From Torymus aiolomorphi (lineage: Eukaryota; Arthropoda; Insecta; Hymenoptera; Torymidae): 64,000 bases of DNA. Positions within the stretch are counted from its first letter, which is position 1. Each line of letters starts with the position of its first letter. Positions 38,935 through 50,480 of this stretch are shown in pieces. Position numbers and translations under genes: made by a program. The DNA lies in the NCBI GenBank assembly GCA_036365515.1, contig CM070877.1, forward strand, positions 17,860,701 through 17,924,700, read 5' to 3'. Under the pieces are notes generated by a model that was not told the origin of the DNA, searched no databases, and saw only the letters and a program-made list of their open reading frames with translations.

Positions 38935-39654
38935 CACGGAGAGAAATTTTGTAGTGAAAATTACAAATATTCAAGGCAAAATTACCAGTTTCTATGGTAA
39001 TGGATGGACAGACTGACAATTTCAAACTTTTTACCAAAGTGCCTTGGTAAAATTTTTTTTTAGTTAATTTAAATTAAAAAAATTAACTTTTTTTATCTAT
39101 ATTAATGGATATATAGTATTTTAATATAGAAATAGAAACAGAAACAAGGATAAAAAAACATTAAACTGAAAACAAATTTTTACGGAAGCGGGATTCGATC
39201 CGACGATCTTTGGGTTGAGAGTCCGACGTTCTACCGACTGCGCCACGGAAGCTGTTACCAACAGTCATTTGAATCGCCGTTATTACTTACTGAAAATATG
39301 TGTATTGTTTTCATTTTAACGTCGCGCACGCCTCTAGTATCAATCTTCTGAAACACAATAATGCGCAGTGCGCATGCGCGAATACACAAATACCAGGTTA
39401 TTTGGCAAAATTTATCAGTTTTCTTAGTAAAAATTCTTAGGTTACCCTGTAAAAATAACTAGATCTCAATTTTTACCAGTGTGTCTGGTAATTTTTATTC
39501 CGATAATTTGGTATTTTTTTTAAGTGGTTATGGTAGTTTTTCCTGGGAAACTTATAAATTGTATTAGAAACCTGGGAATATCACGGCTTTTGACAGTCTA
39601 TCCATGCACTACCAAGGCACCTTGGTAATTTTTACTCTAAAATTTCTCTCCGTG
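38935..39654. mobile_element. TIR element D, CACGGAGAGAAATTTT terminus (720 bp), with tRNA-like insert
   Basis: CACGGAGAGAAATTTTGTAG on the left and its mirror on the right are inverted repeats, and TA flanks both ends. Weaker symmetry continues inwards (GGATGGACAGACTG against CAGTCTATCCATG). Subterminal ACCAG/CTGGTAATTTTTA motifs recur. The only gene-like interior feature is a tRNA-like sequence (39182-39253, minus). No transposase. Confidence 0.8.
39182..39253 (-). tRNA. tRNA-like sequence (pseudogene), anticodon position CTC
   Basis: On the minus strand the sequence has an A-box-like TGGCGCAGTCGG, an anticodon-arm region with loop CTCTCAA (CTC at the anticodon), and a B-box-like GGATCGAATCC. 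The T stem pairs four of five positions. The anticodon stem has mismatches, and the two ends carry the same GCTTCCGT instead of complementary halves, so no acceptor stem forms. It is therefore a tRNA-derived pseudogene or mobile promoter, carried inside element D. Identity is Lys/Glu-like and uncertain. Confidence 0.55.
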
Positions 39655-39815
39655 TAGAGGTGCATGACTCTTTTTTTTAATATAATACCATAAACGTTTT
39701 CAAAAATATACTAAATTTTTTTTTACGTTATGAGTAACGCGAAAATCTCTAAAGCTTATTTTGTATAAATAATATGATGAAATACTCTACATCCATTTAT
39801 TATACGCGTGTCTAT

Positions 39816-39960
39816 CCTCTCTTAAAAAAGTGATGGAGGAAATCTGTCATCACAATAAGAGTGTTTTGATTGGTTGTTGCTGGCTCATTTGATTGGTCTA
39901 CATAGAATAAGCGCCAAAATCGAGTATGTTTGAATTTTGAAGATTGGATTCTTGACTTTG
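39816..39960. repeat. Dispersed repeat J, single copy
   Basis: ATCCTCTCTTAAAAAAGTGA then ATCTGTCATCACAATAAGAG and TTTTGATTGGTTGTT match the tandem copies at 42.8 kb, with diverged 3' parts. The family is unassigned. Confidence 0.7.
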
Positions 39961-40189
39961 AATATTTAAAACTGAATAGTATAAGAAAAACTTTGATTTT
40001 ATTTATGAGACTTACGTTATTATCGTATAATTTAAACTATTTAAACAAACTTTTAAAATGAAACTTGATCATGTTCATAACCTCAAAAACAAAAAAACAA
40101 AGAGATAAATGATACGCGCGAAGCGCGCTAAAAGTAGCTAGTACTTGTAATAAACTAATGCAATCACCAACAATGTCTTTACATTTTAT

Positions 40190-41060
40190 TAAATACACCT
40201 GTAATATTCAATACATTTAATAATATTTAATTCAGACGTTTAATTCAATTCACAAAATCAAAAAAAGTATAACCTTTCACACTTTTCACATAACCCACCT
40301 TTCTACGCACCCATAAACCCACCCTTGTACCGAATCCCGTTGACCGACGACGATCCTTCAATCCGCAAATACATACACAGCCACCCTCGCCTCTTACGAC
40401 CCAATCAGCGCCTTCGCCTCCACCATACCATCCCCTTCGGACGCTCTAGTTCACCCGAGTGTCCCGTCACTATTAAACGAGACGTAACAAACCCGCGCGA
40501 TTAGGGCAACGAAGAGTCGTCGCCGTCGAGGAGGCGCAGTGCGGAGCGGCGCTAAGTGACTCGGCGATTATGCGACAACCGCGTCATGGACACGACGACC
40601 GAACACACACACAGAGACGGTGGCGAGCTGTCGCAAGAGCCATTAGTCTTGCGGCGACAAGTCGGGGAAAAGGACGACGGGGAGAGGAGAAGCTGATTTC
40701 GGGAGGGAATTATTTGGAAATTACGCGCTGCCGGTTTAGTCTTGTCGAGCACTGTTGTCGAGTGTGGCACGGGACGAGATGTGCAAGTCAGTTTGGGATT
40801 CCGCCCGGTGCTTATTGGATTTTCAGCTTCGGGAGGGAGGGTGTGGTTGTGCTTTGGAAAATGTGTCTAGAGGTGATGAAGTGGTGGGGAAGAGGTGGGA
40901 TGGGTGGATATACAGAATTTAGTGGTGACTTCTAAATAAGATGTTTGTGCTTGGTAGGAGGAGACTTTGTAATGTCGTGGAATATGGTTTGAAAGCACTT
41001 TTTTGGGATTTATTTTCGGTTTGATTCGTGTTAATCTTTAGACTGTCGGATTTCGAGGAG
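40190..41060. other. GC island with strand-skew switch, unit 22
   Basis: Counted: 40261-40320 has A 22, C 21, G 2, T 15; 40861-40920 has G 26, C 2, A 16, T 16. The sharpest contrast in the window; the switch lies near 40480-40560. The frame 40570-40935 is on the G-rich side and lacks coding signs. Confidence 0.8.
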
Positions 41061-41634
41061 CTTTAATCCCCCTTAGAACGTTCTCAAGTGTTGATTTGAT
41101 TACAGTTTGTATATTATCTTACATGTAACCTATGCACAGTTCCATTTTACCAGTGCTATATCTTCGTCAGTGCGATTAAGTTATCTGAATTTAATAGCTT
41201 TGACAAACAGAAATCGAAAGTATTAAAAAATTGAAAGTTAAAGGAGTTCCATCGGGGAAAGAAGTAACGCACAGTTAAATTTGGTGTATTGTTGAATATA
41301 GCTGCGAAACTAATTCAGTTAAATTTTCAGAAGCCTAGGCTCGTTGAAAAAGAAAATATAAATTTTATTTTCAGTTGATTAACACGAGTTCTTATGGAAA
41401 ATTGTAATGTAATCATATTTATTTACGAATTACAAAATAGTTAATACTGAAATATTTTCCAAAAATTTTGTACCACAAGGCAAACGTTCAACGAACATTT
41501 ATAGTTTTCGAAAACCATCATTGGCTACTTCTAAATTATGAAAAAAAAATCATTAAAAACGAAAAGCATACATGTAATCTTAAGAAATGAGTCAAACCAG
41601 CTTCTCTGCGTAATTTTTTGTTGAGAATTTAGTA
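41060..41634. other. AT-rich spacer
   Basis: Nothing supported. Confidence 0.45.
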
Positions 41635-41910
41635 CACGGAGAGAAATTCCATAGTTAAAATTACTTAGAGTTTGCTAGTAATTTTGTCACAGACTGACTA
41701 AAATGGACTTTTTACGAGATTTTTAACAAATTTCACGAGGCACAAAATAATTTCCATGCTTTTTATTTGAAAAAATACAATAGTACACGGTAAAATTTAT
41801 TTTGTGCCTCGTAAAATTTGTTTAAAATCTCGTAAAAAGTCCATTTTAGTCAGTCTGTGTCAAAATTAGTAGCAAATTCTAGTAATTTTAACTATGGAAT
41901 TTCTCTCTGG
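41635..41910. mobile_element. Foldback element E, CACGGAGAGAAATTCC terminus (276 bp)
   Basis: A full-length inverted repeat. Arms share CAGACTGACTAAAATGGACT, GAGATTTTTAACAAATTT-type sequence and CCTCG(T)GAAATTTG-type sequence. The right terminus is worn (GGAATTTCTCTCTGG). TA precedes the left end. The terminus matches elements D and F; the interior does not. Confidence 0.8.
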
Positions 41911-42032
41911 AAATATTATTTGTTGTTAGTTTATTTATGCAACTTTTCCTATGAAGTATATCTTGCGAATAAATGAGAAATAAAAAGTGTACTCTTTTTG
42001 ACTATAATTAAGTAAGGATGAAACTCCCTTAA

Positions 42033-42710
42033 GGTAGTTCACCCGGTCGAAACAGCAGTTTTAGTTTTTGTATTTTTTAAATAATGTTTTATTAAGTTGA
42101 TAATCCAAGATTAAGTACATGTAACAAATATATACTAGAAGGAACATAAGACAATTTTTTTCAGACAAATTCAGGCAATAGTCACTATGCTATTGTTACA
42201 ATTAAAGACAAAAACTTCAATAAGTTTATCTAATTTTTTTACTTTTTATCCGATCTTAACGAAATAAAACTTATTTTGTTCGTTAAGAAATTTCAAGGGG
42301 AGTACCGGTGGGAAAATTTATGATACGAGTTACCAGTACGGCGCAACATCAATTTTTTCATCTTAAACACTCTAAAACTTGACTTGCTTTTCTTAAACAA
42401 ATTGATATTGCACCGTACTGGTAACTCGTATCATAAATTTTTCCACCTGAAATTTCTTAACGAACAAAATAAGCTTTATTTCGTTAAGATCAGATAAAAC
42501 ATAAAAATATTAGAGAAACTTATTGAAGTTTCTGTCTTTAATTGTAACAATAGCATAGAGATTATTGCCTGAATTTGTCTGAAAAAAATTGTCTTATGTT
42601 CATTCTAGTATATATTTGTTACATGTACTTTCTCTTGGATTATCAACTTAATAAACCATTATTTAAAAAATACAAAAACTAAAACTGCTGTTTCGACCGG
42701 GTGAACTACC
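42033..42710. mobile_element. TTAA-flanked hairpin element I (678 bp)
   Basis: GGTAGTTCACCCGGTCGAAA on the left and its exact mirror on the right are each bounded by TTAA (42029-42032 and 42711-42714), the target-site duplication typical of piggyBac-class insertion. Arms of about 310 bases are highly similar and the loop is about 60 bases near 42370. It has no coding capacity and would form a long RNA hairpin if transcribed. Confidence 0.85.
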
Positions 42711-42765
42711 TTAATATTAGAATGAATAATGGGTAATATAAAAGTTATATCAAATAATAGAATAT

Positions 42766-43016
42766 ATCCTCTCTTAAAAAAGTGAGGGATGGAATCTGTC
42801 ATCGCAATAAGACTGATTTGATTGGTTATTAAATACAAGATGCTGATAAGGTGCGGAAATTTGAAATTTAAAATTTGATCTTGTACTTTTCCTCTCTTAA
42901 AGAAGTGATGAATGAAATCTGTCATCACAATAAGACTGATTTGATTGGTATTTAACCAAATACTCTGTGACATGGCGCAGAAATTTGAAATTTAAAATTT
43001 GATCTTGTACTTTTGT
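42766..43016. repeat. Repeat J, two tandem copies (about 125 bp unit)
   Basis: Units starting CCTCTCTTAAARAAGTGA are repeated head to tail; both end GAAATTTAAAATTTGATCTT. A third copy is at 39.8 kb. The minus-strand frame 42659-42973 is a translation of this repeat, with the same peptide twice, and is not called as a gene. Confidence 0.85.
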
Positions 43017-43139
43017 TAAAAGTGTAATCAATTCGTTCATTTGATTTGAAAGCATTCTGGACATAAACATAAAGCGCGCGTGAATATGAAAAATAATATC
43101 GAATAAAACTGAATTTTCCTATCAGAATCTCGAACATCA

Positions 43140-44270
43140 ATGATTACAAACCTCTACACTCACTTAAACACAGAGAACATATAAAAAGTTACTTTCAACG
43201 GCGAGCAATCAAGCCAAGGCATTTATCAAAATCCTCATACTTTTGACAAACCACCTCCCCATCCGAACACTTAAAAACTTCTCCAAAGCAATCTTATCGC
43301 TATCGCAGAATTAATTAATACCCCCATTTACCAAACCCCGTTGACCCTTCCGTATCAGCCACTCATCAATCCCATGTATACCCCATTCCTATCAATTCCC
43401 CGTTTTCCTCCTCTCTCTTTCTACTACTACAGTTATACGCACCTCTCTCTATACGAATTACTCAAATCCCTCGCAGAAATCAATCATCGCGGGTTCCACG
43501 CGCGCGCATTACGCGTACGGTAATAAAGAGCGGGATAGACAGAGAGAAACAAAGAGCGTATATATACTACACACATCACACGACGGGGGGGAAAGCGCGG
43601 AACGCTCGCTCGTTGGCCAAGGCGGATTCTCGCGCAGCCTCTGATGCCCGCGCGCGGCCGCGAGCATTGAATTCGTTGGCCTAATTCGCCGAGTCGTTAA
43701 CTAGATCAGAGAGCCGCCCGAGATTAAAGCTCTCTCTCTCTCTCGTTCTCTCTAGCGCGCAATATTGCCTACCACCAGCGCATCCGGCTAACGGGCAATG
43801 GATCAAGGAACTTCTCTTTCTCTAAAGGTTATATACGCGGTAGCTTCGCGACTACTGCATAAATCAAACGGCGTGTAATGGACACTTCCGAAAAGCGCGC
43901 GCGCGTGAGCGCGAATGTAGTACGCTTGATGAATATAGCTTTAAGTAGAAATTAATCGAGAGCGACGCGCGGTGCGCTGCTGCGGCGGCGAGTTTGATGT
44001 ATCTTCGGTGGGCGTTAATTAAGTCGGCGACGCGGCGGCGATGAGCTTTCACGAGGGGCGCGCACGCGCACGTGTAACTATATAGTGTCCGGGATGAAGG
44101 TGGTATGTAGCTGTGTTGGCTGTCTCGTTTTTCCCACGTGCTGTTGTAAATTTTGCGATTTTTGACGAGGTGGCTGAGAGAAAGGTATAGTATAAGAGGC
44201 AATAAGTAACGTCTTGGTTTATTTGTGGGACGGTGGATGTTTATGGGAGTGTGGAGATATTGCATCGGTG
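43140..44270. other. GC island with strand-skew switch, unit 23
   Basis: Counted: 43321-43380 has C 25, G 5; 44201-44260 has G 21, C 3, T 22, A 14. The core 43490-44080 is CpG-rich with short CT tracts. Confidence 0.75.
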
Positions 44271-44760
44271 AAACGTAACGAAATAATTAGTTAGCAATCG
44301 ATATACTTTTTGTTAATGTTAATGTTTTTAAGTAAAGCATTAAATAGCAGAAGAAATGTAATGTAAGTTTATAGTTGAAACGTTTTTCGAAAAATGTTAT
44401 TACCATTCAAAGATGTAAAATTTATATCAAAGATATATTAATTCATAATTAAATTATTAAAAGGTTCAGATCTAAGATTAAATTTGTAGGAATTCAATAT
44501 TTTAACATAAGAATGTAGGTATGTGTTAGCGTGGAATAAAGAAAGATATTTTAAGCTTTGCCAATAAAATCTTTCAAACGATTTTGAAAGAATTTTACGC
44601 CAACAGTATTTTTACCAGGAAAGAAGAAGATAAAATAACTTCGCAAATCTACACTATTCCTCATTTACTATAATTGAAAGATGTCGCTTCACTATTTCTA
44701 TACGAATTTCTCTTTAAAAATTCACGATTTTCTAGGATAAGAAATAGTAAAACAAATACC
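44270..44760. other. AT-rich spacer
   Basis: Nothing supported. Confidence 0.45.
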
Positions 44761-45440
44761 TAAAGTCACGCAGCAACTGTCGAGATTTATATTTGCAACG
44801 CATTATCTTGACCTCTCGTTCCGCAATAACCCGGTGAAACTATCAATCTAACACATAAATCAAACGATGCCGATCATAAAACATATCAAAACAAATCGGC
44901 GCACCACTGGAACCAGTACAATACATCGTTCCGACTCATTAATAAGCGTAAATTACGGTTCAATTCATTAATACTTAACTGCGATCCGCCGTATTACCAC
45001 CGCCGGCGCTACACTCGCTCGCGAGAAGCGGCTAAAAGGTTTCCCGCGGCGAGGGCGGTGCTTATTTATAGGCACGTGTGCTCGCGCGAAACAATGATTT
45101 TCGAGGGAATTAGATAATAAACGCCGTCAAGTGGGTCAGTTTGAACTTCGCGCCGCCGTAAAGTCGCCGTATTTATAGCGAATGCGTGGCTCGTGAAATC
45201 CAGCGGCGCGACCTATAATTAGACCGATCGTGGTCGATAAGTATTACGGGGGGGCTTTGCTTCTTGCGAGGCCCCTGTCCCGGAAAAATGAGGTAATGCG
45301 CTTTTTGCGACAGAGTAATGGTTTCATCGGGGCTGTGTAAAGTGGAATTTCTATGGCGTCGGGTTATATATTGTCAGATTAAAGCTTTTTATTTGGCCAA
45401 TTGTAACAGGAACTGTATTTATATGTTGTCTATCAAGTCA
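44760..45440. other. GC island with strand-skew switch, unit 24
   Basis: 44800-45000 is A/C-rich; 45230-45370 is G/T-rich. A compact core (45000-45230). Confidence 0.6.
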
Positions 45441-45559
45441 AGTACAATTTAGAGATTTTATTGAGAGATCTCGAATAAAACGGATTGTTCTGTCCAAAGG
45501 TAAAAAAATTCAAGTTTTACAAGAGCATGACTATATTTCATTCTATATATTTATCAATG

Positions 45560-46430
45560 GCTCGTTAGATTTGATCTCAACCCCATATTGCTCCTTACAC
45601 TCCCAAATTAATTACACTCCCACAGACACATATTCTCGTAAAATCCCAATTACCCACTCCACTTGTACCCTGAAGTATCAGATTTTGACACGATGTGATA
45701 TTCCTCATTACGCCTAACCGCTGCGAGCTCTCTCTCCAACCCTATCGTTTTTCACTACCACGGGCGCTACAAACGAACTCATCTCGTGTATAAAACCCTC
45801 TTCCACTTCGCAACCCACTCACACATACACACACATGCGCGCAGCTTTTGTACAAGGGAAATTTTTATCGCTCTTGCACACGTCAATTCCATCGCATACG
45901 AGCGGCGCGCCAAACGAATCGCGAGTAATCCATTTACGAGATTTCCTCTCTTCTTCCTCCTTCACCCCTTTCGCGTGCCACGCGTCGTCGTCGTCTCGTG
46001 CGTTATCGGTTAGACGATTCGTTGGAGGGTATGGGAGAGGAGAGGCGGAGGAGGCAATAAAAATGCTGGCGCTCGAAATTCCACGCCGCAAAATTGTATC
46101 GTTCGCCGGAAATGATCGGAGGAAATAATAGCGCCACCGGTTTTTGTCCCCTTCGACTACTGAGGGGGCTATCTTTTTCTCTCTCACTTACTCTCTCTCT
46201 CTAGGTGGCCGAGGAGATCGGATTTAACGACGCAGATGTAGGACTCCCGCACAGAGCGGGAGGGAAATGAGTCGTAATTGCGCGAGAGAGAGACAGAGAG
46301 AATCTCTTTCTCTTTCTGTTTTATTTCGCGGCGAGAGTTGGATGGCTTTATCGTCGTTTAAATGTAGCGGTGAGGACAGTTCCTCCACTGTCGACGGTTG
46401 AACTGATATTGGGGTCATTTAATTTTCCGT
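45560..46430. other. GC island with strand-skew switch, unit 25
   Basis: 45580-45840 is strongly A/C-rich. 46200-46420 is G-richer. Frames on both strands of the core overlap and are not coding-like. Confidence 0.6.
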
Positions 46431-46880
46431 ATACTAAAATGTGAAAAGTGGAACTGAGGTATAACCTTTCGCTGCTTCGGATAAAGTAATGGTTATTAAA
46501 TCTTGAATGCAGGATGAAATTGCGCAGTAAATATTCGATAGTAATTTTGTACATTAGCTATCTGATGTGATGGCTATACTGATAATCGTATTCATTCTTG
46601 AATTTGTAGATACATTTTAACTTTAATCCATGATTATTGCACTCAATGTTTGATTAAATGATTAAATAGAGGAAATAAATTGTTAATCTTTATAAAGCAC
46701 TGAGATATAAATATAGCAGTATAAAAACACTATTATCAAATAGCGATGTGACAGTTAGATATTAAGATTATTCTTAATCCCGCTTGGAGCTGGTAAATTA
46801 ACCTCATAAATTAAGGTAAATTATATTTGCTGAACTAGAATTTTCTTGCGTTTGAAACGTAATTTAAGAATTTCATTAAA
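46430..46880. other. AT-rich spacer
   Basis: Nothing supported. Confidence 0.45.
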
Positions 46881-47760
46881 ATGCTAATTAGCAAAAGCAA
46901 CAACGATATAGCAATGAATTCAGTCTCCTATTCGCGTTTCACATCGTCATCCTTCGGCTCGCCTTTTTATTACAAAGCTGATATAATTCGAATGACAAGT
47001 CATACATAAAGAGCAGCAGCAGCAACAGTACTACACCGGAGCAGCGTTATCAAGACACGTCCGTACAACAGCCAATTCCGCGCGCGGCCGGCGCACACTC
47101 TGTTTCGCATTTCCCCACGACTGATCAAACAGCGATAAGAAAAATCTATGAATTCGAATCGCGAATTAAGCTAAAAATTAAACCCGCCCCAGCGAACGCC
47201 GGCGAACAATGAGAGGAGGAAGAATAAGAAGACTACGACGGAGGGAGGATGGAAAAAACAGGAGGCAAGAGAGCGTTCGAGCACGCGGGGCAGACGGAAG
47301 CGGAACGAAAATCGAATGAGGGCGGAGGAGGGAGAGGAAAAAGGAGCGAGAAAGCTGATATGCGAGGGCGGAGAAGGGAGGGAAAAATTGCTAGGAGAAG
47401 CGAAGCGCGCCGATATAACGAGAGAAGACGCAAATAGAGCGGAGGCAAATCTGGACGGCGCGGGAGAGAAAGAGAGGGAGTGAGGGAGAGGGAGAGAGGG
47501 TGGGAGTAGAGATGTAATTTATTGATTCTGGGGCTTTTCGAACCTTTTTAGAATGCACTAATACGGGCTGCTGCAGGATGCCGCGGCCGGCCTTTCTTTG
47601 TCCGACTATTCTACGGAGTTACGTAAGTATAGTTAACAAATACAAACGGCCGCAGTGATAATTGACTCACTTGTGCCCGACGGTACGCTGGTCTTCGGTT
47701 ACAGTGGTATGGTGGTATAACGTGCTGGTATGTAATGTTATGCTTAAAATAGGTCATTGT
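46880..47760. other. GC island with strand-skew switch, unit 26
   Basis: The left part 46880-47130 is A/C-rich. A purine-only-like block at 47210-47510 (AGGAGG, GAGAGG) dominates the core. The right edge 47680-47760 is G/T-rich. Confidence 0.5.
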
Positions 47761-48079
47761 TTTAAATGAAAGTCATATACATAAGGAGATGATAAAGAGT
47801 GATTGATAATTAGTTTTGTAAAACTATATACGATTTTATATTTCATCATTTCGTCACATTATTTAATGAATGCTGATCAAAATAATTTTAATGCGAATTC
47901 ATGTTATTTAATAGTTCAATAAAATTTAAACGTTGCAAAAAATATATTATGACATTTAATATAAAAAACGCACAGTAGAAAAATATTGCTATGTTATTGA
48001 AAATTGAAAGTTAAATGAAATTTTTCATAATGTCGGAACATTATTTCAAAGCAGATAAACATTTCAGTGCAGAGGTTAA

Positions 48080-48790
48080 ATGTTATTGCCCCTTTTAGTT
48101 AGTACACTCTCAGCAACGACAAAATAAAAAATTAATTTCGCCCGGCACATCATACGTCTCGCAAAAGTATCGTATATTGTACGCATGTCATTAATTTACA
48201 AAATTTGAATTTCGTGGAAAACACGCGCGCCCGATATAAAGAGTACACGGCAATGCGTTGGTTTTCCCGGGGCAAACAAACAACAGCGAAAAAACAATAT
48301 TTTCGAGGTACTTTCCCCGTCAAAGCAGACGTCGTAAAATGTATTTTTTCCGCGCCTGCGCCTGCGCGAAACGTGCGCCACGTGTTATCTATACGCGCTG
48401 GGCTGCTTATATACACGCGTATAGATATAGGCGGCCATATAAATTCATGAAGCGTGGCGAGTATGAAAAATGCATTTTTATCTGCGCCCGCTCGCAGCGT
48501 TAACGAACGTATATTATATACCTCTACTCCTTCCACCCCTCGGCTGCCCCAAAATGTGCCTGAAAATCTTCAAACGCGCGGTGTAACCTTTATTAAAATA
48601 TTACGAGCCGCTTGCTGCGAGAGTGCCGTGATTTATTATATTGCTTCTAGTAACTCAATGGAGGACTGAGCCAACTGAGTTGGAGGTTTTATTAGGATCT
48701 TTAGTCGATTTGTACAAGTGATGATGAGAGAATTTTTCTGCTTGTGTACCTTAAGTTAATTGCAAGATAAAGAAGGTTTGAAAATTCTTT
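48080..48790. other. GC island with strand-skew switch, unit 27
   Basis: A/C-rich 48090-48170 and G/T-rich 48650-48770, with a CpG core at 48220-48560 where opposed frames overlap. No gene chosen. Confidence 0.55.
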
Positions 48791-49380
48791 AAATTGTATT
48801 TTAAGGAATATGTGACATGTTTAAAAAAAATAATTCGAATGAAATAACAACTAACTTTTAAAAATACGAGTAAAGTAATAGATTCTAACTCGAGTTTCAA
48901 ACTTGAATTATTTCGTCTAGACGAGTCTCAAAACAGTTTGAACGAAGATAAAATAAAACTGCAGCAAACATTTTGTATGCACTTTTGAAAATAAAAAAAA
49001 AAGTATAACTTCTTTTAAAGTTTAAACATAGTTTAAAACGGAACACTGAAATGCATCGAAATACATCAGAGCTATATATTTTAGCGATGTATTAGTCTAT
49101 TTTTGTTGCTCAACTTCAAACTATTATAACTTCCAAGTTATAATCTCCAGAGGAGTTCACTTAAAAATGGATTTTCTGATCCGGATTCCCGACCCTCCAC
49201 TAGTTAATTAAAGTGAATTTTACTTAAATTATAAATTAAGCTTTCATAAAATCATAGCAAGTTTCGTTTCAGCGTATATTATTTCGCATTGAGCGTCGCT
49301 AAATTTTTAGTAAACATTCTCGAATTAGCAAGTTATTTTAGCAAATTAAACACCGCTCTCAGATAAATATTAATTTTACA
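48790..49380. other. AT-rich spacer
   Basis: Nothing supported. Confidence 0.45.
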
Positions 49381-50130
49381 TATAAAATTTCAAAGTTTTG
49401 CCGAACGCGCGCGGCAACTTCAGCGATAAATTTCGCGATATGCTTTTATTACTGGCGCTCTTAAGCTCCCGGTCGATAAAGACAAAATTTCCAAGAACGG
49501 TGATAAAGTGTACGCGCTTTAAATAGCCAAGACATTCCATACATAATCATATAGGCTATCCTTCGGCATTTTTACGCGATGAAACATGCAGTCAAGCTCT
49601 CGCACTCCGCACACATCCATATTACCTGCCACGCCTTATACTGCAGCGAAACTCCTCGACTTTCGCTCACCACAACGCATCCGAAACTACTCGACTACTT
49701 ATCAACTAATTCCTTCATCACCGCCCCAGCTAACCACCGACAAATTCACTCAGCCGCGGTCTCCGAACCTCCCCGGCAATAAAAACCAATAGAATTACCA
49801 TCGGGCAATTAAAGGAATACGCAATCGCTTCAGTCCCAAGTATATATCCAGGGAGTAGTCGCTCCGCGGCTATACGGGCACATTCGGAACTATTATATAG
49901 ATCATTGAATTGCAGATACGCGAGGCGAACTGTTACGCGCGCGCTGCGGCCATTGAATTAATGTTAACGCGCCGCGTGGCTCCCAATGTTTGACTTTGCT
50001 CGAGCGCCGACGCCGCCACTTCTGCCGGCTTTTCTTCGCTTTTCACAGCCGTACGTCGACGACGTCGAGCCTTTCACATCCCACGGAGCACGGCACAAAG
50101 GAAAAGTCGGCCTGACAGCTGCCTCTCGGC

Positions 50131-50167
<37 letters not shown>

Positions 50168-50480
50168 TTTTTCGGGTATAATTAGGTGAGAAGGGGCATT
50201 GTGTCGAGTGAAGAGATGTAATCTTGGGCGAAAATCGAGTTTTTGCTCAAAATTCGAGGCAAGTGCCGGGGCGCGGTTGTGCGGCAGTAGTTTCTTTCAC
50301 AAATAAGAAGGTTAATAAATAAGAAGGGAAGGTAATAATCCATGATTTAGTGTTTTTTTTTTTTTTGAGAGGATACTTGGGTTTTAGAATGTTTTTAGAT
50401 AAGTTTGTGCGTGAAGTATCGGTTTCGTACTTTCATACTGAGAATTGAATTTTAATCGTAAGGTGTGGAGGTTTTATGAT
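49380..50480. other. GC island with strand-skew switch, unit 28
   Basis: 49590-49790 is strongly A/C-rich. 50170-50480 is G/T-rich. A (CT)n tract (50131-50165) lies in the core. Confidence 0.7.

Noticed and set aside
42659..42973. 104-codon minus frame with a peptide repeated twice
   Set aside because: It starts inside hairpin I and runs through the tandem repeat J; the repetition comes from the DNA repeat.
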